8,716 bases of DNA from an uncultured Angelakisella sp. GTDB lineage: Bacteria > Bacillota > Clostridia > Oscillospirales > Ruminococcaceae. Below are positions 1-5,763 of this stretch, piece after piece. A program made the position numbers and the translations under genes. The stretch's first letter is position 1, and the number at the start of each line of letters is the position of its first letter. Where the stretch lies: positions 1 to 8,716 of the forward strand of contig CANOCD010000036.1 in NCBI GenBank assembly GCA_947564495.1, given 5' to 3'. The notes under the pieces were generated by a model. That model was not told the origin of the DNA and did no database searches. It saw only the letters and a list, made by a program, of their open reading frames with translations.

Positions 1-207
1 AAGGGCTTCGTGGGCGACTTCGGGGACCCCTCCTCCATCATCCTGTACAACAACAAGAACATCACCCTGACCATGTCGGCTTACGTGGCCATCTCCCGAG
101 GGAACTACGGGCTGGCCTGCGCTTTCTCGGCCATCCTGACGGTGCTGACGGCGATCTCGCTGCTGGTCTACCTGTGGGTGAGCAAGTCGGAGGACATCAA
201 ACTCTGA
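1..207 (+). CDS. ABC transporter permease, C-terminal fragment
   Basis: This is the last 68 codons of a membrane protein that begins before the window; the frame is open from base 1 to a TGA stop. The visible part has a polar stretch (GDFGDPSSIILYNNKN), then an amphipathic segment (TMSAYVAISRGNYGLACAFS) and one hydrophobic helix (AILTVLTAISLLVYLWV) with a short charged tail. This layout matches the end of the second transmembrane half of FbpB/PotC-type permeases of the iron, phosphonate and polyamine class. The matching solute-binding protein lies two genes downstream, which supports the assignment. The permease would form the inner-membrane channel of the importer. The ATPase is not in the window and could be upstream. 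The family call is by resemblance of a short tail; the exact substrate cannot be read. Confidence 0.75.
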   Translation, partial: KGFVGDFGDPSSIILYNNKNITLTMSAYVAISRGNYGLACAFSAILTVLTAISLLVYLWVSKSEDIKL

Positions 208-239
208 CGATCCCCTAACGGCAGAAAGGAGGACGCCCC

Positions 240-518
240 GTGATAGAGCGGCTGAAAGAAGGCATCGCCTGGCAAATGGCCTTCCATCCCCCGGGGCTGA
301 AGCACCTGGGCCTGATCCTGGTCTGCTGCATCCCCATTGTGATCGGGGCGCTGGACGTCGGCTGGCTCTGCGACAAGCCGCCCCGGGGCATCCTCCCCAA
401 GCTGCTGTACCGCCGCTACGGGAGGAACGGGACACGGGCCTGGTGGATCTTTACCGGCCTGTTCTGCCTGCTCGCCTGCTTTTTCCTTTGGGCGCTGGGG
501 GCGCTGAGTTCCCTGTAG
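240..518 (+). CDS. Small two-helix membrane protein of unknown function
   Basis: This 92-residue protein starts at GTG 240, seven bases after an AGGAGG site (227-232), and ends at TAG 516-518. It begins 33 bases after the permease stop, so it is probably co-transcribed. It has a short N-terminal amphipathic stretch, a first membrane segment near residues 21-43 (HLGLILVCCIPIVIGALDVG), a basic loop containing KPPRGILPKLLYRRYGRNG, and a second segment near residues 68-91. The basic loop suggests that it lies in the cytoplasm with both termini outside, but this is inference. I do not recognise a family. Its position between permease and binding protein suggests an accessory subunit of the importer. 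No alternative start has a comparable ribosome binding site. Confidence 0.75.
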   Translation: MIERLKEGIAWQMAFHPPGLKHLGLILVCCIPIVIGALDVGWLCDKPPRGILPKLLYRRYGRNGTRAWWIFTGLFCLLACFFLWALGALSSL

Positions 519-535
519 CCCCCTTCAAAAACCCG

Positions 536-568
536 CTTACTACGGTCGTGAGAGAAGGCCGTAATAAG
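536..568. other. Intercistronic hairpin before the solute-binding protein gene
   Basis: Bases 536-545 (CTTACTACGG) and 559-568 (CCGTAATAAG) are complementary over ten positions with one C-A mismatch, enclosing 13 bases. No T-run follows, so it is not an intrinsic terminator. It sits between the small membrane protein gene and the binding protein gene, where a hairpin could stabilise the downstream message or set the high ratio of binding protein to permease usual in importer operons. On the minus strand the mismatch becomes a G-U pair. No clear promoter was seen in 519-615. Confidence 0.4.
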
Positions 569-615
569 AAATACACGCAAAAAACCAGAACGAACCCAGT
601 AAAGGAGAAGAAACC

Positions 616-1725
616 ATGAAAAAGTTTTTCGCTATCCTGCTGACCCTGGCCCTGGTGGCCTCCCTGGCTGCCTGCGGCGGCGGCAACGAGCCCGCCCCCG
701 CTCCGGCCCCCTCTCCCTCCGCCGGCGGTGACGCCCCGGCCCCCGCTCCCGCTCCGGAGCCCGCCGGCGACGACATCGGCGACAGCCTGGTGCTGTACTC
801 CTCCATGACCGAAAACGACCTCAACGGCCTGCTGGACGTCTTTAACGAGATGTACCCCGACTGCAACGTGGAGATCGTCAACGGCTCCGCCGGGGAGCTC
901 ACCGCCCGGATCGCCGCCGAGGCCGGCAACCCCCAGGGGGACATCATGTGGGGCGCCCTTTCCAACAGCGACGGCGATACCCACAAGGACATCTTTGAGC
1001 ACTGGACCACCGAGTACGAGCCCGAGATCATCGAAGCCTACCGCTCCAACAACGGCTTCTACAACCTGGACCACCTCTCCACCTGCGTGTTCTGCGTCAA
1101 CACCGACCTGGAGAAGGAGCTGGGGGTCACCATCAACGGCTACGCTGACCTGCTGGACCCCAAGCTCAGCGGCAAGATCGTCTTCTCCGACCCCAACTCC
1201 TCCTCCGCCGCCTGGAACAACGTCTGCAACATGATGGCTGTTTTCGGCAACGACAGCGACGAGGTCTGGGACTTCATCGAGAAGCTGATGAAGAACAAGC
1301 TCACCATCTCCACCTCCTCCTCGGTCTGCTTCAAGAGCGTCCTGGAGGGTGAGTACGCCGTGGGCATCACCTACGAGGACGGCGTCGCCCCCCTGCTGAA
1401 GTCCGGCGCCACCAACGTCCGGATGGTCTACCCCGCCGAGGGCACCTCCGCTTCCGCCTTTGGCTGCGCCGTCATCAAGGGCGCCCCCCATCCGGAAGCC
1501 GCCAAGGCCATGGTCAACCTGCTCATGAGCGCCGAGGGCCAGGACGCCATCGGCTCCAAGCTGGGCACCCTGCGGATGACCAACTCCAAGGCCACCTTCG
1601 AGACCCCCTACCTCCCCAAGAACGAGGAGATCAAGTGGGCCGACCGTGACGTGGCCTGGTGCACCGAGAACAAGGCCGCCGTCCTGGAGAAGTGGAACGC
1701 CCTCTGGGCCTCCATCAACGGCTAA
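616..1725 (+). CDS. ABC transporter solute-binding lipoprotein, iron/phosphonate type
   Basis: The 369-residue protein starts at ATG 616 behind an AAAGGAG site (601-607). A lipoprotein signal (MKKFFAILLTLALVASLAAC) ends in a lipobox with Cys20, followed by a Gly/Pro/Ala linker to about residue 55. The mature domain opens with LVLYSSMTENDLNGLLDVF, and carries DPNSSSAAW near residue 192, GITYEDGVAPLLKSGA near 250, YPAEGTSAS near 272 and IKGAPHPEAAKAMVNLLMS near 287. These are hallmarks of the AfuA/FbpA and 2-aminoethylphosphonate-binding family of type 2 periplasmic binding folds. It should sit on the outer face of the membrane and deliver ligand to the upstream permease. The adjacent tyrosine pair that binds iron in classical FbpA is absent: a single Tyr253 lies in the corresponding ITYED region. 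Iron is therefore not assured; phosphonates or other anions remain possible. A terminator follows. Confidence 0.88.
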   Translation: MKKFFAILLTLALVASLAACGGGNEPAPAPAPSPSAGGDAPAPAPAPEPAGDDIGDSLVLYSSMTENDLNGLLDVFNEMYPDCNVEIVNGSAGELTARIAAEAGNPQGDIMWGALSNSDGDTHKDIFEHWTTEYEPEIIEAYRSNNGFYNLDHLSTCVFCVNTDLEKELGVTINGYADLLDPKLSGKIVFSDPNSSSAAWNNVCNMMAVFGNDSDEVWDFIEKLMKNKLTISTSSSVCFKSVLEGEYAVGITYEDGVAPLLKSGATNVRMVYPAEGTSASAFGCAVIKGAPHPEAAKAMVNLLMSAEGQDAIGSKLGTLRMTNSKATFETPYLPKNEEIKWADRDVAWCTENKAAVLEKWNALWASING

Positions 1726-1770
1726 ACCAAGTCATCTTCTACTTTCTCATTTTCTCTCATTCCAGGAAGG

Positions 1771-1801
1771 GCCCCTGGGGGATCATCCCCCGGGGGCTTT
1801 T
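1771..1801 (+). terminator. Intrinsic terminator of the importer operon
   Basis: A 12-bp stem (1771-1782 with 1786-1797, one G-U pair) closes a three-base loop TCA and is followed directly by TTTT (1798-1801). It lies 46 bases after the binding-protein stop, before the promoter of the next gene, so it separates the two transcription units. Confidence 0.9.
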
Positions 1802-1841
1802 CCCGTGGAGAAAAAAATCAAAAAAACTTTCCCTCCCCCTC

Positions 1842-1870
1842 TTTCCAAACCGGCAAAAGTTGGGTAAAAT
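1842..1870 (+). promoter_or_regulatory. Probable sigma-A promoter of the OppA-like gene
   Basis: TTTCCA (1842-1847) and TAAAAT (1865-1870) are separated by 17 bases. The -10 box matches five of six consensus bases and the -35 box four of six. Transcription would start near 1877, giving a leader of about 30 nt containing the AGGAGG site at 1890-1895. The 13-base string around the -10 (GGGTAAAATAGAA) recurs at 4042-4054. Confidence 0.55.
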
Positions 1871-1905
1871 AGAAGGGCATCTGATAATTAGGAGGTCCTC
1901 GAACC

Positions 1906-3762
1906 ATGAAGCGTTTTCTCGCCGCCGCCCTGGGGGCGCTGCTGATCCTTTCCGCCTGCTCGGCCCCGCCGCCCCCGGAGCCGGAGCCCGAGCCCCAGGG
2001 CACCGGCCACACCCTGGACGACGCCCTCACCGTCAACCTCCACCTGGGGGGAGAGCCCTCCACCCTGGACCCCGCCCTGGTCACCGCCGGGGACGGGGGG
2101 AGCTATGTCCTCCACCTCTTTGACGGCCTCACCGCCCTGGGCTGGGATGGCAAAGCCGCCCCCGCCATGGCCGAAAGCTGGGAGACCGAGGAGGACGACA
2201 ACGGCCTGCCCGTCTACACCTTCACCCTCCGGGAGCGGAGCTGGAGCGACGGCACCCCGGTGACGGCGGAGGACTTCGTCTACGCCTGGCTCCGGGTGCT
2301 GGACCCGGAGCATCCCACCCCCAACGCCTACCAGCTTTACCCTGTCCACAATGCCCAGCGGTACCACGAGGGGGTCCTGACCCCCGGGGCCGAAGGGGAG
2401 GAGGACAAGCTGGAGTTCCCCGTCAAGGCCGAGGAGGTTGGCGTCGAGGCGGTGGATGAAAAGACCCTCAAGGTCACCCTGGAGGGCCCCTGCCCCGACT
2501 TTATCGAGCTGCTGGCCCTCCCCGCCTGGTGCCCCGTCCAAAAGGCGGCGGTGGAGCAGAACCCCGACACCTGGAGCCAGTCCCCCGCCACCTGCGTTTC
2601 CAACGGGGCCTTCTTCCTCCGGGAGTGGAACCACGACCAGAACCTGGTCCTCCTCCGCAACGACCAGCACCCCGACGGGGGGCTGGAGCCCGCCTTCCTC
2701 AACTTCGTCCTCTCGGAGGACCCGGAGGCGGTGTGGAACGACTTTACGGCCGGGCGGCTCCAGTACGCCAGCTTCCTGCCCACCCTGGACCGCCCCCAGG
2801 CGGAGGAGGACGGGCGCCTTGCCCTCCAGCCCCGGGCGGGGGTGTACAGCTACCTCTTCAACACCCGAAAGGCCCCCTTTGACGACGCCCGGGTCCGCCG
2901 GGCGGTGAGCCTGGCCATCGACCGGGAGGCCCTGGCCCAGGCCGCCGGGGTGGACCTGGTCCCGGCCTACGGCCTGGTGCCCCACGGCATCGCCGACACC
3001 CGGGAGCGGAAGGACTTCTGCCAGGTCGATTCCCCCCTCCAGGCCCGGCCCTCCAACCTGGAAGAGGCCCAGCGGCTGCTGAAAGAGGCGGGGTATCCCG
3101 GGGGGGAGGGCTTCCCCCAGATCCGGTTCATCACCAACGACAGCCCCGCCCACCTGGCCGCCGCCGAGGTGATCCGCCAGCAGCTGGCGGAGAAGCTGGG
3201 GATCGATATGGCCATCTCGGCCCTCTCCACCCGGGACTTCCAGACCGCCCGGGCGGGGGAGGACTGGGATCTGGCCCGGTCCGGCTCGGTGGGGAGCCGC
3301 CTGGACCCCGCCCCCTATCTCCTGGGCTGGACGGCGGTCTCCGCCGCCAACTACGGGGGGTTCCAGAGCGAGGACTACGATAAACTCCTGGCGGCCTCCT
3401 ACGACGCCCCGGAGGTCCCCCCCGAGAAGGAGGAGGGGGAGGAGGACTCCCTGGCCGGCAGCGAGAGCCAGACCGGAACCGTCCAGGAGGAGGGCGCCGA
3501 GCCCCCCCTGGTGATCCCCGAGACCCGGATGGAGATCCTCCACGCCATGGAGAAGCTGCTGGTGGCCCAGGAGGCGGCGGTGATCCCCCTGTGGCAGTAC
3601 CAGGAGCCGGTGCTGACGGCTAAGGGCTTTTCCGGGGCAGGGATGTCCCCCCTGGGCTACCGGGTGTTCACCTGGGCGGAGTGGACCCCGCCCGCCCCCG
3701 AAGCGGATGACGCCGCCCCCGAGGGTTCCTCCCAGGAGGGCCCCGGGGGGATGGCAAGGTAA
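1906..3762 (+). CDS. OppA-like peptide-binding lipoprotein (SBP_bac_5 family)
   Basis: This 618-residue protein starts at ATG 1906, ten bases after AGGAGG (1890-1895), and ends at TAA 3760-3762. The signal peptide ends in the lipobox LSAC with Cys18, followed by a Pro/Glu linker. The core shows the oligopeptide-binding signature in order: GGEPSTLDPALV near residue 48, AESWETEEDD near 89, SWSDGTPVTAEDFVYAW near 112-128, SNGAFFLREW near 232, FDDARVRRAVSLAIDR near 325-340, NLEEAQRLLKEAGYP near 384, and EKLLVAQEAAVIPLWQYQ near 549-566. It should bind peptides outside the membrane for an Opp/Dpp importer, but no permease or ATPase is adjacent, so it looks like an orphan receptor. It is longer than the usual 540 or so residues because of an acidic insertion at about 502-537 and a Pro/Glu/Gly-rich tail after residue 594. 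It has its own promoter and terminator. Confidence 0.92.
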   Translation: MKRFLAAALGALLILSACSAPPPPEPEPEPQGTGHTLDDALTVNLHLGGEPSTLDPALVTAGDGGSYVLHLFDGLTALGWDGKAAPAMAESWETEEDDNGLPVYTFTLRERSWSDGTPVTAEDFVYAWLRVLDPEHPTPNAYQLYPVHNAQRYHEGVLTPGAEGEEDKLEFPVKAEEVGVEAVDEKTLKVTLEGPCPDFIELLALPAWCPVQKAAVEQNPDTWSQSPATCVSNGAFFLREWNHDQNLVLLRNDQHPDGGLEPAFLNFVLSEDPEAVWNDFTAGRLQYASFLPTLDRPQAEEDGRLALQPRAGVYSYLFNTRKAPFDDARVRRAVSLAIDREALAQAAGVDLVPAYGLVPHGIADTRERKDFCQVDSPLQARPSNLEEAQRLLKEAGYPGGEGFPQIRFITNDSPAHLAAAEVIRQQLAEKLGIDMAISALSTRDFQTARAGEDWDLARSGSVGSRLDPAPYLLGWTAVSAANYGGFQSEDYDKLLAASYDAPEVPPEKEEGEEDSLAGSESQTGTVQEEGAEPPLVIPETRMEILHAMEKLLVAQEAAVIPLWQYQEPVLTAKGFSGAGMSPLGYRVFTWAEWTPPAPEADDAAPEGSSQEGPGGMAR

Positions 3763-3768
3763 CAGCAG

Positions 3769-3805
3769 AAGAGCCCCCCGGCCAGGATGGCCGGGGGGCT
3801 CTTTT
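3769..3805 (+). terminator. Intrinsic terminator of the OppA-like gene
   Basis: Bases 3769-3783 and 3789-3803 form a perfect 15-bp GC-rich stem around the loop AGGAT, and the last T pair runs into a T-run (3802-3805). It starts seven bases after the stop codon. The flank on the other side is not clearly A-rich, so it probably works mainly in the plus direction. Confidence 0.92.
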
Positions 3806-3849
3806 CGTGGGACCAAGGAGAAACTAGGACTTTTTTTCACAAAAATAGC

Positions 3850-3998
3850 AAAAAAGAGTTGTGCCCCTTTGGAAAACCGTGTATAATAAAGGACAAGGCA
3901 TGAGACAGTGCAAGCAGGAGCGGAGTGCGGCAACACCCCGCCCCCTGTCTACGGAGTCTGCACCTCCATACACAACGGCTCTAGCCGTACTTGGCAAC
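3850..3998 (-). ncRNA. Candidate rod-shaped small RNA, possibly 6S-like
   Basis: Downstream of a minus-strand promoter, about 150 nt fold into an interrupted rod. The 5' end GGUUG (3998-3994) pairs with CAACU (3861-3857), and a U-run follows (3855-3850). Inside, GUGUAU pairs with AUACAC, then come large unpaired stretches, GUGCA with UGCAC, and an apical 11-bp stem (3944-3934 with 3927-3917) with a six-base loop. Two pairs of that apical stem are G-U on the minus strand but would be A-C mismatches on the plus strand, so the minus strand is the better RNA. A closing stem, central bubble, apical stem and U-run end is the plan of 6S RNA, the regulator that binds RNA polymerase. At about 150 nt it is shorter than typical 6S, and I do not recognise conserved 6S sequence, so the identity is a hypothesis. 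Confidence 0.4.
3859..3887 (+). promoter_or_regulatory. Plus-strand promoter-like sequence facing the minus-strand promoter
   Basis: TTGTGC (3859-3864) and a perfect TATAAT (3882-3887) are 17 bases apart. If active it would start near 3894 and give the downstream lipoprotein gene a leader of about 315 nt, antisense to most of the candidate small RNA. The -10 lies inside a predicted helix of that RNA, so the match may be a by-product of the RNA structure. A weaker alternative for the lipoprotein gene is TTGTAC (4059-4064), 18 bases, TATGGT (4083-4088). Confidence 0.35.
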
Positions 3999-4002
3999 CT
4001 CT

Positions 4003-4031
4003 ATTATACCGTTTTGCCCGGGTGAATACAA
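4003..4031 (-). promoter_or_regulatory. Minus-strand sigma-A promoter for the candidate small RNA
   Basis: Read on the minus strand, TTGTAT (4031-4026) and a perfect TATAAT (4008-4003) are separated by 17 bases. Transcription would start near 3998-3996 and run toward the OppA-like gene end, with no coding frame of interest in that direction, so an RNA product is the natural reading. Confidence 0.6.
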
Positions 4032-4139
4032 GTCGGGGACGGGGTAAAATAGAATGTGTTGTACTTGTCAGCGGCGCTGGTGTATGGTTTCCTTTCCGTA
4101 CCCGGCGCTGTTTTTGTGTCTTGCGAGAGGAAGCGTGGC

Positions 4140-4181
4140 GGGGGCCGCAAATCCCGGCCCCCGGCCTTCCCGACGCGGGAA
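4140..4181 (+). promoter_or_regulatory. Two tandem leader hairpins before the lipoprotein ribosome binding site
   Basis: Bases 4140-4147 (GGGGGCCG) pair perfectly with 4155-4162 around a seven-base loop, and 4167-4172 (TTCCCG) pair with 4176-4181 around ACG. The second ends 15 bases before the AGGAGG at 4197. Neither is followed by a T-run. They could keep the ribosome binding site exposed or protect the message 5' end; no known riboswitch was recognised. Confidence 0.4.
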
Positions 4182-4210
4182 CGACACAAACCGACAAGGA
4201 GGACACAGAA

Positions 4211-5158
4211 ACGAAAACAAAAAAACTTTTGGCCATCTCTCTGGCTGCCATGCTCCTTCTGCTGGCGGCCTGTGGCAGTGCGCCCCCCATGGAGGAGCCC
4301 GCCGCCCCGCTCCCGGATGCCCCTGCCAGCCAGCCCCAGCCGTCGGAGGCACCCTCCGATCCGCCCCCGGCGGAGGACCCGGCCCCCGGACAGCCCGTGG
4401 AGACCTACTTTGAAGCCCACAACATCCCGGTGGAGGACGGCCCCCGGGACTGCGCCATGAGCGGCGTCATCTACCATCCCGAAGCCTATGGCCAGGAGGG
4501 GATGCAGGAGGCCCAGGACTTCACCCGCACCGTCCTGGGCTGCTACACCGAGCCTGCGGAGGAGGGCTTTGTCACCGTCCACTACATCGAAGAGGTCAAG
4601 ATGACCCTGAAGGACTACGACTACGACGGCTTCGGCATGGACGTCATGCGGGAGCTCACCAGCTGTTGGTTTTCCAGCGGCCTTTACGACCTGTACACCG
4701 GGATAGAGCTGCCCATGGGCAGTCTGAACGGAGACGTGGCGGGGTCTGAAAACATCACCATCGTGGAGGCGGGGGGCGTCAGCTATGAGATCACCTCCTC
4801 CCGGGAGCAGGAGTGGAGCTTCGGCCCCTGGGCCATCGAGCCCAACTGGGAATACGGGTACAGCAATGGGGCCTGTGTTTCCCACGCCACCATCAAGGTC
4901 CCGGCAGGGTACGACGGTCTGGTGTACGGCTGTATCTACCGGGACAAGGTGACCGACGGGATGGCAGGCCGGTTCGATGATGGAAACGAGGCCGCCCTGG
5001 TGGAGCCCGAATATGCCGCCGACAACGAAAACTGGGGGAAGTCCATCTACTTCCGGATCAACGGACCCGCCACCCCCACCATCCCGGCCAGCGACCCCGC
5101 CGGGCCCGATCCCTTTGTCGAGGGGTCCAATCCCTACGAGTCGATGAGCGGGCAATAA
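4211..5158 (+). CDS. Unrecognised secreted lipoprotein with apparent ACG start
   Basis: From ACG 4211 the frame encodes 315 residues to TAA 5156-5158. If ACG is read as Met, the N-terminus is MKTKKLLAISLAAMLLLLAAC, a textbook lipoprotein signal with lipobox Cys21, and the codon lies eight bases after a strong AGGAGG (4197-4202). No ATG, GTG or TTG sits at that position. The next ATG (4250) would remove the basic residues of the signal; upstream in-frame GTG codons, such as 3908, give a non-protein-like extension through the small RNA region. A Pro/Ala/Glu/Asp linker spans about residues 22-60. The rest is rich in Gly, Tyr, Trp and acidic residues (for example SFGPWAIEPNWEYGY), suggesting a beta-rich extracellular domain. 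I do not recognise a family and assign no function. A terminator follows; the gene appears monocistronic. Confidence 0.72.
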   Translation, partial: TKTKKLLAISLAAMLLLLAACGSAPPMEEPAAPLPDAPASQPQPSEAPSDPPPAEDPAPGQPVETYFEAHNIPVEDGPRDCAMSGVIYHPEAYGQEGMQEAQDFTRTVLGCYTEPAEEGFVTVHYIEEVKMTLKDYDYDGFGMDVMRELTSCWFSSGLYDLYTGIELPMGSLNGDVAGSENITIVEAGGVSYEITSSREQEWSFGPWAIEPNWEYGYSNGACVSHATIKVPAGYDGLVYGCIYRDKVTDGMAGRFDDGNEAALVEPEYAADNENWGKSIYFRINGPATPTIPASDPAGPDPFVEGSNPYESMSGQ

Positions 5159-5220
5159 GACCGGCCCCAACGCCGTTTCGTTCCCCGGCGCTGGACTTCG
5201 CCAAGAAATGTATGACAGGA

Positions 5221-5258
5221 AAAGAGGAGCCCGGTTTTTGGCTGGGCTTCTCTTTTTG
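5221..5258 (+). terminator. Intrinsic terminator of the lipoprotein gene
   Basis: Bases 5221-5233 pair with 5245-5257 (13 positions, one G-U pair), and the arm runs into a five-T tract (5254-5258). It lies 62 bases after the stop codon. The A-rich left flank would also give a U-run on the minus strand. Confidence 0.85.
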
Positions 5259-5301
5259 TGTGGGGCTGGAACAGCGGTGAGTACCGCAGTATCCCAGGCT
5301 C

Positions 5302-5656
5302 GTCCGTTCCAGATTCGGCCTTACGGCCTGTCTGGAAGGGCAGGCGGTACAAGGCGCAAGCGGGAGGCGCTCCTGCGGCTGGGTGACGGCCAGCCTCGTT
5401 ACCGGCCGCAGGTTGTCACTTCGAGAAAACAAAGCCGGGAAGGGGTAACTTGCGGCCCTTCCCCGGCTTTGTTGTTTTTCGTGCGGCCTGGTTTTATCGG
5501 TTTGCGGCTTTGGTTTTGCGGCTTGGTCTTTGCAGCCTGCCAACCTTTAGCGCCTAGGGGTATTTCGCTCCCTGCGGGGAGCGACCAGGGCGTCGCCCTG
5601 GACCTACCGCCCTTTGAAAAGGGCGGCCCTAAACTTTGCCTGGCTCGATTGCTGCC
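5302..5656 (+). repeat. Intergenic multi-hairpin repeat, copy A
   Basis: This element of about 355 bp matches 7484-7842 in the same orientation. Two blocks are closely similar, roughly nine bases in ten by eye (5302-5495 and 5549-5656), joined by a divergent stretch of similar length (5496-5548). It contains a chain of hairpins: H1 5307-5337 (TTCCAGA with TCTGGAA, inner GGCC with GGCC), H2 5428-5473 with a T-run, H3 5566-5583, H4 5585-5601 (CCAGGGC GTC GCCCTGG), and H5 5607-5626 (CCGCCCTT TGAA AAGGGCGG). Several arms differ from copy B by paired changes. It has no terminal inverted repeats that I can see and no coding frame that both copies keep. It lies between a terminator and the next promoter. 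It could be a non-coding RNA family, a non-autonomous mobile repeat, or a REP-like element. Confidence 0.85.
5428..5479 (+). terminator. Terminator-like hairpin H2 inside repeat copy A
   Basis: A 17-bp stem with one bulged C (5428-5444 with 5456-5473) is followed by GTTTTT (5474-5479). Since the upstream gene already has a terminator at 5221-5258, this hairpin more likely ends an RNA made from the repeat or acts as a second barrier. Confidence 0.6.
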
Positions 5657-5676
5657 GGGTGCTTGCCCCCCGCCAG

Positions 5677-5705
5677 TTGACACCCCCCCGACTTTCCACT
5701 ATAAT
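5677..5705 (+). promoter_or_regulatory. Perfect-consensus sigma-A promoter
   Basis: TTGACA (5677-5682) and TATAAT (5700-5705) are exactly 17 bases apart, matching the housekeeping consensus at all twelve positions. Transcription should start near 5712, giving a leader of about 50 nt in which CCGCCG (5720-5725) can pair with CGGCGG (5741-5746). The start lies 21 bases after the end of repeat copy A. Confidence 0.92.
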
Positions 5706-5763
5706 GGCTTGTATAAAACCCGCCGCCAAGCCATCCCCCACGGCGGCAGAGAGGGAGTAGAAC

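Noticed and set aside
451..1491. Minus-strand open frame opposite the solute-binding protein gene
   Set aside because: It is a shadow of a recognised lipoprotein gene, dominated by Gly, Val and Asp, without a ribosome binding site or family resemblance.
1888..3936. Long minus-strand open frame (682 codons) opposite the OppA-like gene
   Set aside because: It mirrors the codon structure of a clear SBP_bac_5 gene; its translation is Gly/Val/Leu-rich low complexity with no domain, as expected for antisense of GC-rich coding DNA.
3871..4018. Phase-variable invertible promoter
   Set aside because: The inverted repeats are imperfect and both ends carry a promoter facing inward, so inversion would not change expression; no recombinase gene is present.
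3908..4210. GTG at 3908 as the start of the lipoprotein gene
   Set aside because: It would add about 100 residues of non-protein-like sequence ahead of a complete lipoprotein signal, has no suitable ribosome binding site, and overlaps the candidate small RNA.
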